A stretch of 64,000 nt of DNA from Bryopsis sp. KO-2023. Lineage: Eukaryota > Chlorophyta > Ulvophyceae > Bryopsidales > Bryopsidaceae. The stretch's first letter is position 1; each line of letters begins with the position of its first letter. A model generated the notes under the pieces. It searched no databases. It worked only from the letters and a program-made list of their open reading frames with translations, and was not told the origin of the DNA. Positions 23,459 through 35,100 of this stretch are shown one piece after another. The DNA lies in contig BSYQ01000004.1 in NCBI GenBank assembly GCA_030272585.1, positions 7,316,001-7,380,000 of the forward strand, written 5' to 3'. Made by a program: the position numbers and the translations under genes.

Positions 23459-24699
23459 ATGGGGTTTGTCGCATTCTTCGGGCACTTTCTGGTTGGAACT
23501 GGGCCATTGCTAGCCCTGTATGCTTTTTTCGTGGCGAGGAAATCGTTCGTTGTGCTCTTGACGCTCGCCAGCTCGTTCTTCTGGTTAACGGTCCTGCTGT
23601 TCATTTCCGTCTTGTTCAGAGGTCAGCAAAAATCAACTCGTTTTTCATTCGATCGTCATTAGATCGATTTCGGATTGCCGAAACCTTGCTTCTCTAATGG
23701 GGTGGTCAGTATCTAATGGAAAGCAATAAAAGGGATAGAAAATGTTGACTTGAAAGCATTCCTACATTAGTTTCATCAACTGTGTTCAGCGGGGATGCCA
23801 CTGGCTGTAGATTTGTGAACTTTGCCTTGAAGTATTTTTCTTCTAAACTTTATGATAATGACAAATGTGCGGGGTAATCATTTCTCCAATCATAAATTAC
23901 CCAGCGTTGAGAAGTGTTTGTGTTTTCTTCAATGTTTTACATTGAGGTTTTTAGCTCCAATGCAGAATGGATGGGGTTTTACACGATTAGTTTTCTTACC
24001 AAGAGATAATGAAAGCAGAAATCATTTCTGGATATGTGTTAAATTTTGGATGGCATTTGTTCAGGCTTCACCCCATTGCCAGACAAAGCTGGAGACCACA
24101 TCGCAGCCCTCCTGGGTGCTGTTGTGATCGAGCAATTAGCCAGAGTTTTACTGTATAGAATTCACCAAACCACCGTAGCTTCATTGAGCGATGTAGCCCT
24201 CAAGTCGGGCCGAACACTATCCCCCAGTGACATTCTCTACATCGCAGCCGGATTCGGGTTTGGCCAGGGGGTTTCCCACTCGCTGTTCTTTTTCGTGAGT
24301 TTGCTGCCCTTGATCGCCACTGATGCTACAATCTACATCGACTCTTGCGATGAGATGTCTTACTTTTTGGTCAGTGCCTTGACCACACTGGGGTTCAGCT
24401 TGCTGCACACTTGCTCGACCGTGGTGTTTTTCAACGGACTGGCCGAGAGGAGGGGGCTGAGAATTGGTGGACCCCCAGCCATGCATTTGACGGCATCTTT
24501 AATCACTGTTGGGAATTTTGGATCAAGCGGGTGTGTCGCCACGGTGCCCATTGTGCTATTTATAGGCTTGATTTCGATGGGTTGGTGTGCCTATATTTGC
24601 ATCGAAAAAGGAACGCAACGGCCAGGGGGCTCTGGTCGGGCAATCTTGGAAGGAAATCAAACCAGGTCGACGGACAGAGAGGTGGATGGGTTTTCTTGA
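23459..24699 (+). CDS. APH1: APH-1, gamma-secretase subunit
   Basis: Two exons, 23459-23621 and 24065-24699, give 265 residues, the usual length for APH-1. The protein is seven-pass membrane. It starts like other APH-1 proteins (MGFVAFFGHFLVGTGPLLAL, FFWLTVLL) and keeps the TM4 glycine motif (GFGFGQGVSHSL), the SYFLVSALTT segment, and both buried histidines: His about 169 in LLHTCSTVVFF and His about 195 in AMHLTASL, equivalent to human His171 and His197. APH-1 scaffolds presenilin, nicastrin and PEN-2 in the intramembrane protease that cleaves type I membrane proteins in the endomembrane system. No partner gene is in the window. The intron sits right after the second membrane segment (phase 1). 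Confidence 0.93.
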
Positions 24700-25342
24700 A
24701 GGCCACCACCAATCGAAGCAAATTTGCTCATGTGTGTTTTTGTGTGAGTGTGTGTTTTTTTGTTGGACAATTTGTAGACAAGGAAGAAATCCGATTGTAC
24801 CATTTGAGTGATACGACCCCTGCTTGATATGAATGCCTTGAGGAATAACAACTGTGGTTTGAAATTTGCTGTCTTTTTGTGGTGAGTTTATTTCGGTTGT
24901 TTCGAAAGCCACTATTTGGGGCCTAGCTTTGGTGTAAATCAAGACCCAATATACAATGAAATATCTTTTTTGACCACATTCAGCTAGACTACCTGCTGAA
25001 ATGGCCAGATAGATCTGAGTGGAGCAGAGCTCCTGTTTGAGTGTGGACATTTAACTCCGTGTAATAATTGATTGGTTAATGGAACATTTTCCTTCTGCTG
25101 AAAATTCTTGCCTTCACGAAAGGGCACTCAAAGAGAGCTCCCAGATCTGGATTTCCTCTAGAGGAAATTAATTTTGAGGGGTGCCAAATTCGACAGCACT
25201 TCTGAGTGTTCTGGGGGTCGGTGGTGGCGCATGGATTAAAAATCGATCAACTTGTGAACTTTTCTTTTGTGCGTTTTGTTTTTGTTGGCCGTTGCCTTGC
25301 TTCATTTCAGCAACCCGTGACTGTTCTCGGCGAATCGGATTG
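24700..25342. other. Spacer
   Basis: Holds the APH-1 3' end and the CFAP91 5' leader. No supported gene. Confidence 0.45.
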
Positions 25343-28300
25343 ATGGCCACACTCAAACAGCGAGCGTACGATCCAGTGTACGGTAGGCTTTCGCGCGCTG
25401 TCTTATCGATTATTTTTGACGTTTTTGACGTTTCTTGACGAGCAACGTACGCGCCATATCGTTTGAAATCGGGCGAGCAAGGGTTGTTCGTTTGGTTCGA
25501 AGCCGAACAAAGGTGGGAAGGGAGGAAGCCTTTTATTACTGGAATAATTACTGGAACGCTACAGGAACTGGCTTGAATATATGGCGATCGAAATCGTTTC
25601 TGCGACGGTTGCATTTTTTCCCCCATTGAAATAGCGTCAGTAGAAACGCTTTAATCGAGCGGACGCTTCTTGTGTACAGCATTTGGTTTTTGAAAACTCA
25701 GTATTGACTGTTGCTTTCTGGTGTTTACACTTGCCAATCGTACCTGGAAAGAAAGAAGGAAAAAGAAGAAGCCATACTGTTTTGTTGAATGAATGCTTTT
25801 TCTTGGGGCAACGCGATGAAAAGGCTGGGGTTTGTTTTTACCTAAACACAACCACAAGCCATAAAACAGTTAGCCACTTGAACAGGGATGTTTCTTCTGT
25901 TTTCCAAACTCTGTTCTGGTTTCAAATGTTTTTGTCCAGTGGAGGAGCGAAGAGAAAACAGGCAAAAAAAGATATTGGCTTGTCTTGTGATGCAATTAAA
26001 AAGAGAATCTTTTTTTTTGTTGATTTGTTTTTTAGATGGTTGCTATACTGTTTCTGGTCCTCGGGACCATTATCGAGAGCAAAGTCGAAGTGGGGGCTTC
26101 CTCATGGAAGCCATGCCAGATTTCGGAAATTTCTTTTCGGAACTTGCGCATCATCCTTCCCAAAGCTACAGGTGAGATTTTTCAGATACTAATGTAGCAA
26201 AAGAAATCTGGAAAATAATTTGCGTGGTGAGATTTATCAAAAACTAATTGAGCAAAAAAAATCTGGAAAGTATTTTACTTGGAAAATGAGAGATGAATTC
26301 TGTGACTTTCCCTCATATTTTTTCAAGGGGAAAATGAAAACAGATAGGAGAAGGGTTCTCAAATCAATTCAGTTTTATTTTTAGCTTTTGAATTTTTTTT
26401 CTCTGTGTTTTTTTCCCTGCTTCTCTTCCAGATTGAAAGGAGACAACAGAATTCCAGCCCATGTGGATCGAAATTTTCAACCCTCCATGACATCTATCCC
26501 TGAGCTAGCCATGAAAAGCACGGCTGCCCAAGTCAGCGGAACCAATCGCCACAAATTCTTCTCAAGACAGCTCTTCGCTGGGCTCAACGACGTTGCTGCA
26601 AGCACCATGGGCATCCCCCTCAGTGGCTCACTGGAGTCAGGCTTGACTAATCCAGCGAATGCTGAGGAGGAGCATATTCCTAAGTCTCGAACCATCGGGA
26701 TCCAGTCAGACTACAGGGAATCGGAGGCTCAAACGCTGCCCTGGGATCCTGAATTCCGATTGCCCAGCCGGCCAAGCGCCAAGCAGGAGTATCGATCCTC
26801 CAGGTTTCATTGCGATGGTCCAGAGATCGCTCAACTCAAGCACCTGACGTTCGGGGATGGGTTGCCACCCGGATTGAACGAAATTGATCACATCGACAAG
26901 CTGAGAGCGAAACGGGCCTTCGAAGCTTCGTTGCCCCCGCTGGACGATTTGGCCAATCTGCCATTGAGGCAGAAAATGATCGAGGAGTGGGAAAGTGCCG
27001 AGTGGGGGGAGAGGGAGCAAGAAATACTCGGGGTGCAGGAAACCAGGCTGGCATTGCTGAAACAAGCGATCGACTGCCGAGAACAGCGGTCGGAGGAAAG
27101 AATCCAAGAGCTGGTGAAAACGAGGAAAGAGGCCATTATCGGCCGGATGGAGAGAACGATTGCTGGGATCGAAAAAAGGAGGGTCAAAACTGTCAGACAT
27201 CTGGATTCAGAAAGGAAATTAGCCAGGGTTTTACGCCCACAGCGGAAGCCCTCTATTGTGCAAAAGTATGGCAATTACGGATCCAGCGCTTATGCCCCAC
27301 TGCAAAGGGATGGGCAGTTCCCTGATAACCGTCCGGCTGGAAAAGAAATCGTCACTGAGACTTTCCAGCCGGAAACGGTGGAGGAAATCAACAGCTTGGA
27401 GGAGCACATGGCTCCATATTTGAGGGAAGTGGTGGTCAAAACCAAATTCCAGAACGCCAGGAAACCTCAGGGCAGCCGAAGACATGCTGAAGTGCAAAAA
27501 GATCTGGATATTATGAGTGACAAGCTGGAAACCACCAAGAAAATGGCAGGATTAGGGTATGGCGATTGCTGGCTTTGCCCTGTGGAGAAAGAAAACGACG
27601 GAAATGGACAGCCAGCCAGGCAGACGACTTCGAGAATAATCAGTAAGGAATAGAAAATTATGCAAGAAATAAAAATAAAAATAAAAATGAAATTGGTTTT
27701 TTCATTTTTTTTATTCCCTGAAGCCACAAAAGTCACTTCGAGAAGATGTTTCACTGTAGCCGTTATTTTATTTTTATCGAGGAATTGCCGAGTTCAATTA
27801 TCCTCATGGAAATGTGCTGTGGGCTGCATCTCTCCAGGCAAGGGCAGTTTCATTTCAGTTTCTTTTAGGAGTCCTCATAAATATTAATAATTTCAGATAC
27901 TTTTAAGATAAATAGATATTTTTAAATATAACTTTTTGGCGTCGACTGTTGCAGCTCGGCCTCGAACCCCAACAGTAGTGACCGATCATGATGCCAGCCA
28001 TGCAGCCATAATAGTTCTGCAGCGATTGCTGAGGGGAAGGGCTGTTCAAGATCACATGTTCGAAGGCTTGCAGCGACGAGACGAGTTGGTCCAAGAACTC
28101 AAGCTGCAAGAATCCATTTCCAAAGGTGACAGAAAAAAGCTACTTATCCTTTTCGAGAGGAATCAAAAATCCTTTTCCTAAGAAAAATGGAACCCTCATC
28201 AATATTCAAGCTATGTCCCGAAAATTACTTGAAAAAGAATTAAGAAAAAAGTATAGAATAAATAAAATAAAAATGGAAATAGGAAATTTGAGCTTATTCA

Positions 28301-28631
28301 GGCTAATCTACTGAGCATGGGCATAAACTAAATTTCTTTCCCTATGACCGAAAACGAGCTCTGTGTGCGATCACATGACTGCATGTGGATTTCTTTGTTT
28401 TTATGATGGCATTGGATTTCTCCAACAGGTCAAGTGCCCTTTTCCTTTTCTTCAGTTTTTTAGTTTCTTTCTTTTTTTTTTTTTTCAGGCACTGATATTT
28501 GTGGCAGCCCAATGGAATCTTCAGAAACCAGAAAACTGGACGCTGTTGTGGGCGATTTGGTCAGCCAAACGCTGTGTGCACTCGCAGCTGTGAAACCCTC
28601 AGAAGATGCAGAAAACGAAGTAAAACCTTGA
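25343..28631 (+). CDS. CFAP91: CFAP91/MAATS1 homologue, axonemal calmodulin-spoke complex
   Basis: Five exons join in phase: 25343-25382, 26036-26171, 26432-27642, 27955-28125 and 28489-28631 (566 residues). Family signatures: YDPVYG continuing to YTVSGPRDH at the N-terminus, the block TIGIQSDYRESEAQTLPWDP, then LKHLTFGDGLPPGLNEI and KRAFEASLPPLDD, followed by a long charged helix (EEWESAEWGEREQEI) and near the C-terminus the IQ-like VLQRLLRGRAVQDHM. In Chlamydomonas FAP91 (AAT1) belongs to the calmodulin- and spoke-associated complex at the base of radial spokes 2 and 3 and controls dynein. This implies a motile flagellum in the life cycle. Exon 1 is only 40 bases but is supported by conserved residues and phase. 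The last exon (ETRKLDAVVGDLVSQTLCAL) is read in the frame set by phase 1. Confidence 0.92.
26171..26280 (+). repeat. 55-bp imperfect tandem duplication including a splice donor
   Basis: Two copies (26171-26225 and 26226-26280) both begin GGTGAGATTT and contain AAATCTGGAAA. The first copy begins at the exon 2 donor of CFAP91, so the second carries a decoy donor. Confidence 0.8.
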
Positions 28632-29183
28632 CAGGAATTTTTCTTTTCAAAAATGTAGAGAGCGGATGGACCGCATGAGGTTTCCAGCCTTGATGTAACA
28701 CACAACAGAAAATGAAAGAAACACTCCTGGAAGGAATTCTCAAATCAACAAAAGGAGGGGGGGTGGATGGGTTGTTCATTGTTCGCTGAGACACTGTTTG
28801 CCCTGGAGGCTGCATTGTCAGAAAGAGAAAGTTGCCATTTGTCTGGCTTTTTTTTTCTTTGTGGAGGCATCCAGTATGACTTTGGATTTCCTGTGGTTCT
28901 CCCACCAGCTGATCAATCCTTTCAACAGTGAAGGTTTCTTTCAGAGGACCCAAATACAACGAAAATCCAGCTGAACAAGTCTTTTCAACTGAACTTGCTC
29001 CTCACTTGTTCAATCATTATTCCATATTTCGTGGAATTCGCCTCATTTCCACTTATGATGGTACGATTCACACCAAGGTGTGATGTCTCGGATGGATATC
29101 CCAGTTAGACCACTCTTGTTGTGATATTTCTGAACGATCTGGAGTGCAGAAAGTTTCCCTGCCGTCTTTTTGGGAGAGAAAAA
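28632..29183. other. Spacer
   Basis: CFAP91 3' end and promoter of the FYV7-like gene. No supported gene. Confidence 0.45.
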
Positions 29184-31168
29184 ATGGGAGGGGTGGATTC
29201 CGGTGGAAAACGAAAGCGGAAACGCGAGTTCGCCGCGTTGAGCTTGGACAAGTTCGCTGCGGCCAGGCAGTCGTTGGCGCACAAGCAAAAAGAAAAGCAG
29301 CGGAAAAACAACGCGAAAACAGTGAACGAATACAAAAAACTCGTCGGGCGGTTAAAGAGGGAAGGCAAAATTTCGGAGGAGGAAGAAGGGGAAGCACGAG
29401 AAGTTGAGGCAAGTTTTTCTTTCCTTTTTTCCAACATGCAGTGGGGCAATGTACCAAATATGTAGCTTGAATGGTTGTCACCAAAGAAATAGGAAAGTGT
29501 GAATAGTTTTTAATTCTAGTTAGCTTGGTACAAAAAGAAGCTCTTATTGAAATTTATTGAGGCAATTTCTTTATTGCTTAGACTCCTCGTCTGATGTGCT
29601 CTTTTTGTTTTCATGACTCATAATTTGTTGTTCAGCCTTTTCTTGGACAGGATTTTTATTCTTTTTCAATGTGCCATGCCACTGGCATTGGTTATTTTTC
29701 CGGAGGGGGAATTCTTTTTTGAGCAAGACAACAAAATGGAAGCTTTGCTGGGTCAATCACACAAAGAGAATCATACACACAAGGATTTCACTCGTATGTC
29801 TTGATTCATTTGATTAAAAATAAGTAACGTCAACATCGTTTTTTACCTTTTGCTTTTTTTGCAGGAATCTGAAGTAGTTGCTGATGGGGATGTGGACAAT
29901 CTCGAAAAAGAGTGAGACTGATGAAATCATATACATATTCAGACACTACCAAGTGAAGTGTTTTGTTTTTTTTGGTGTTTCTCACATGATAATTTCGTGG
30001 CTCTGTTCAACCAAGGCTCAATGCACATGTCTTCCTCTTTGTCGAGTGCGGCAAAAAATTAATAGTTTAAAGATTTTCCATACATTGATTGAGATTTTGT
30101 GTGTGTCGAAACGTTAGGGATGCAGTTCATGGTTCAAGGAAAACCTCCGTCGGGGACGAAGTAGAAGCGGCTGAGAAAAAAACCCGGAAAAGAGCGAAAA
30201 AGGATGATGATATCTTTCGATTGGATGAAAGCAATCGAGCAAGCCGAGAGGAAAAACAAAAAGCTAAAGAAGATGTACGTCGATACATAACCTGATTTTC
30301 TATTTTCTATTTTTCTGATTTCTTCCAATTCCCTCGTGTCTATGAACATCTATGCACATTGGTAGGTGCATAACGTACAATCCATAAAAATGACAAGGGT
30401 TGTGGGGGATTCTGAGAAGCTTTGATGTCTATGCTCAATTTTAGATGTTTGGGTAAAGAACTCAAGGCCGCTTCTTGGGGCCTCGAGCAATGCACCTTCC
30501 CTCCAAAAAATATCAGAAATAAAATACATATATTTATGAAAACTGTGCATTTGCTCAGCATCCTTTATTGATTTCTTAAATGCATTTTATGATTAAAATG
30601 TGTGTACGAGAATGTGAACAGATTAGTGGTTCAATATGTATATTTTGATATTTTGATTGGGTAAAATATGAGTGTTTCGATTTTCGGTGTTGGTTCAGGC
30701 TGAGAAAAAAAAGAGAGAGAAGAAGGAAGCTTCTGATAAAGCAGCGGTATGTCGCATAAAATTGAGAAAACGAATGAATTCAAGAAAAATGTCAAAAGAA
30801 ATAAAAATTCATGGATAAGAAAACAGGTGCACCCCATAAACAGTGTTGATAAGTTCTTTTAGAATTATTATTTTTTTTTGATCGTTGGTTTAAACACATT
30901 GCAGATCAGTGCCCTTGAAGCACCGCTCAAAACTTCAAAACTTTTCAATTTTGTGTCTTAAAATACGACTAATTTATATATACTATTTTCCAAGAGTTTG
31001 TCTACAAGTTGTTTTTCATCTACAAAAAACACCTCTTCTTTTTCTTCGCAGAGGAATAGAAAAAAAGAGAGGTCGAAGTTCCGGAGAACCAACGCTCGAG
31101 GCCAGCCTTTGATGAAATTTCAAATCGAAAAAATTCTGGAAAGGCTTGAGGATGAGCGAAAGAAATGA
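29184..31168 (+). CDS. FYV7/TAP26-like rRNA-processing protein
   Basis: Five exons join in phase: 29184-29408, 29865-29911, 30118-30274, 30699-30746 and 31052-31168 (197 residues). The protein is very basic with a Lys/Arg-rich start (GGKRKRKREF) and long charged helices. The C-terminal signature matches the FYV7 family (Pfam rRNA_processing): RSKFRRTNARGQPLMKFQIE followed by KILERLE, compared with the family pattern of basic residues, T, x, x, GQPxM, and an amphipathic helix. Yeast Fyv7 takes part in 18S rRNA production in the small-subunit processome; the animal relative TAP26/CCDC59 is nuclear. Intron 1 appears to use a GC donor (GAG|GCAAGT). Identification rests mainly on the C-terminal motif. 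Confidence 0.72.
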
Positions 31169-32142
31169 AAGTGATGGTCTGACAGTGGATTCAGAATGTT
31201 CTTTTGACTGTTCGATTTTTTTTTCCGGGGGTTGAAAAAGAATTTGCGTTTCTTAGCATTATTTCGTTTTTGTTTTATACAATCCACCGGTGTAATGATT
31301 TTGCACGTTGTTATATTGATGTTGTGCAAAAAGATCTGCGTATTTTTTTATCAGTCTGGGGCAACATATTTTTTCGTCAAAGAGGGTTAGCCACTAGCAG
31401 CAATTTGCATAGCCCCACAGATTTCTTCGATCAGCAAGTATTTTTGGAATCTGGAATTCATTTACACTTGGTTGCTGTAGCTGGACACTTAGGGCCTGTT
31501 TCAAGTCTCAATCAATGAGCTGTGCTGCACACGATATTTCACATTCTCATATCATTCTGGCTTGGCACTCCTGGGTCAGGAATATCTCATTACTTTGTCA
31601 GTCCCCCCCAAAAAAAAGTAAAAAAAAAGTTTCTTGTGTGGCCGGCTACGGATTGTTCTTCAAGGGGAGTTTCTCCGTGGTCGACTAGAGCCCTCTGCCA
31701 GAGAAAGTGTTATGTTGGGAACACCAGCGTGCTCTTCCCTGGATTGAAGCCACGTGAGTGAGTGCTGTCTGACATGCGACCATTGTACAGATGTTGTACT
31801 CAACCCCCACCTTCCCGTCACACGTCGGCAACTGCTGTTTCCGGTTTTTGTACAGCGCATTTGTCCTGCCCATCGACCACGTCCAAAATTGCGTGAAGCC
31901 CGAAACAAAATTCGCCAGCGAAAACACACGCGCGCAAGAAAAATCGTTGCCGAAGACGAATCGTGCACGATCTGCTCGGTCCAAAGAAGAATCGAGAAAA
32001 GAAAAGGTTGGACTGCGTTCTTGCAGGCGACCCCCTCGCGCTGTAGAACTGAAATCCATTGCGCTGACTTTCCTATCGTTTTTCTTTTCTCTCCTTGATT
32101 CAAGTTTGAAGAAGAGGGCGTGCGGTTGGTTCTTGTGTCGAT
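31169..32142. other. Spacer
   Basis: No supported gene. Contains a C7A8 junction at 31603-31617 and the 5' leader of the next gene. Confidence 0.45.
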
Positions 32143-35100
32143 ATGATGCTGGGGGATGCCGGCTACGCTGCCGGCGGTCGCTCGTTCGGGGGCCTCTCGC
32201 CCGCCAACTCATGGAAGCAAGGTAGGTTTGATAACACCACCCCGACTCAGAACACATCCATAACACGCACAGAACTCGACGAGCGTCTTTTTCGGAATCT
32301 TAGTCCGTCAGCGGTGGAAAGATTTGGTCGAAGATGATTCGCTGGCGACAAGATTGCCACTCTGTGTATCCTCCCCCTGGTCCTTACGTGCAATCTTTTC
32401 GACGCTGGTTTTTGTTTTTCCGTTGAACGGAAACGTAGCGAATGTCGTGTGGGAACGCGCGCATGTTCATCTTTTCACCTTTTTCTTCTTTTTCTTTTCA
32501 AGGAGTTGAGTCTTGGGGTCGGTGCGTTCTTTTTCACCCAGTATTCGGACGCGTGAAAGTAACACAATACATCGTTCTCGTTTTCATTGAGAATCTCAGT
32601 AGAATAGTATTCTGGTAAACTTGCAACAGAAATTTTAGACCAACAATCTTCAAGGTACATTTCCTTGCAAACAACAAAAAACAAAGAATCATCAGTTCAA
32701 TGTTTTATTTAATAATGTCTTCTTCATTTTTTTCCCAAGGGATGACATCTCCTTTTTGTCCATTACATTTGTTTTAGTATTTAGATGTTCAGTTATTTTT
32801 TTTAAACAAATGGAAACAAAGCTCCAAAAATAAGATAAAACAAAAAAGATTTTTGTTTTTTTCTTTTCTCAACTCCTTTTTCTTTTTATCAGGTTCTCAA
32901 TCTGGACTATGGGGAACTGTTTGTAAGGGAACCTGTGGAGTCCAGGTGGTTGGTGGTGTTTTGATGGCCGGCCTTTCAACCAAATATCTCTTCGATTACA
33001 TGGCCACTATGGGAATCGTAAGTTTTTGTCTATTCCCCCCCCCCAAAAAAAAAGTTAATTTTCTTTTTTCAACCATCCCTCATTTCTATAAAAAGAAAAT
33101 CATGAATTTACATGTCTCGGATATCTCCCAATTTGTGAATTCTTTGTTCATTTGTTTCAATTTGATTTTTGGGTTTATTTAGTCCAGTTTTGCCCATATT
33201 GGTGGAAGTTATTACTATGGTCATGGTTGAATTGCTAATATGGGGTGAATTTTTTTCTCCCTTTTTGCTGCAGGTTATTGGGCTCGTTATGATTGGTGTC
33301 GGGTTGATAGGACTGTTGGGTGCTTTCATGAAAAACAAAGATTTTCTCAACTTCCACATCGTGGGGGCCATCCTTGCGATCATGCTGTCCTTCCAGTTCA
33401 TCGGTCAGGTATCTTTGGTTGGAATCGAAAAGCAAATTTTCATTATGTAGATGACTAATTTCTTTTGATACCTGGGTCAAGATGTGCCTAGATTTCTCTG
33501 GCACAAAGGAAAGGACCCCTATCAGGAATTCCAGGATTGATGAGAATTTGTTTGCAGATTTTCTTTCTCCAAGTGTGGCCATGTCGGCTTTTTTTATTTC
33601 CAGCTGGAGTCCTATTTTTGAGAATCGATATCATTTCTTACTTTGAAATTGAAAATTTGACCAATGTGGTTGGAAATTGATTAAAAAGTCGACTATTTTT
33701 TCTAAAGGTCTGGCGAGAAGTTGAGGTGGATTGTGCTTTGGCTGAATTATATATCAAAGGCCATGCCGTTGAGGAACTCACTAAAGAACTGGCCCATGAG
33801 CAAATGTTTGACACCATCTACAAACGAATCAACGAGGTAAGAAAGGAAAACATCCTGATGGCTTCCAGTTTTACAGGTTATCAACATCAATATCCATATC
33901 CATTTCGAATATCTTTAGTATCCTCTTTTATTTTTTCCAAATATAGTACATTAGCCCCATGTGATCCCGCCAACTATGTGAATGAGTGATATTGGCGCAC
34001 TGCTTTCAACAATAATAAACCAAGTTTCCTGAATACGTGTTCAAATTTTGCCTGTGTCCTCCCATGTTAGATAAATGATCCCCCTTCAGGAACTATTCCT
34101 CATCTTGATATTTTTTCTATCAATGAATACCTTTCATTTTTAGGATTTGTGTTAATGGATTGCTAGAGGACAGGCACATTGTTTAGCTAGGAAAAGCAAG
34201 CGTTTGCATCTTCAACATACTGTAGCTGATTAACCTATTTAAAAACACACTATGAGTGTTAATTTCTCTGCCTTCAGAATTTCCAAACCATACATTGATC
34301 TGTGATTCTTTTCCTGCTTTCAGGTTGAGGACATGGTTGGAATGGTTCACAGCGGAGTGATCAAAACTTTTCAAATGTTTGATTATGACCCAGACCATCC
34401 GGACAGCATTTCTGAAAAAGCATTCATTGACGCCAAACTCAAAGTTCTCAAGAACGTAAGGGAAAAACACCTCACTCTTAGTTATTAATAATTAATAACT
34501 GGGAAAAAACACAATAACTGATGCCGAAGAGATTGCGAGGTTTTGTTTGTTTTTGTTTCTTTGTGTCATTTTCTGAACATCTTTTAAAAATATCTTTCTT
34601 AACCCTGTAGTTTTCCTTGAAATTAAGTTTAAAATAATTAACTAGATTTTTTTTTTTTCTGGGGTGATTTAGCATGCGGCTGCAGCCTTGCAAGAGGTTA
34701 TGAACAACCCCGAAGTTTCTCAAGACAAGGTCGAACAATGGTCGGAAGACGACAGGAAAGCCCTGGAATCAAAACTGGCTGGTGCAGAAAAGGTATTAAC
34801 ACTGTTCAAAATATCCATGAGTTTTTTCTAAACTCCTTGACATGTTTCCGTGTTGTCATGAAAAATTAAAAAAAGCTATTTTTTATCGAAATTGAAGGGG
34901 GTTGTGAGTAAAATTCAGTACAAATGTTGAGATCGTTTACAAAGGCTGTATGTTTTTGAGAGTTGATGGATCATTCTGGAAACTGTTTCTTCTCTATGCA
35001 ATTTTCGCTGCAGTAGGTATAAATGCGGTGTTTTTGTTTCGTAATTTACTTTTTGCTGTTTATCATTCTTCAACTGCATTGCGTCGAGATTGTTCATTTC

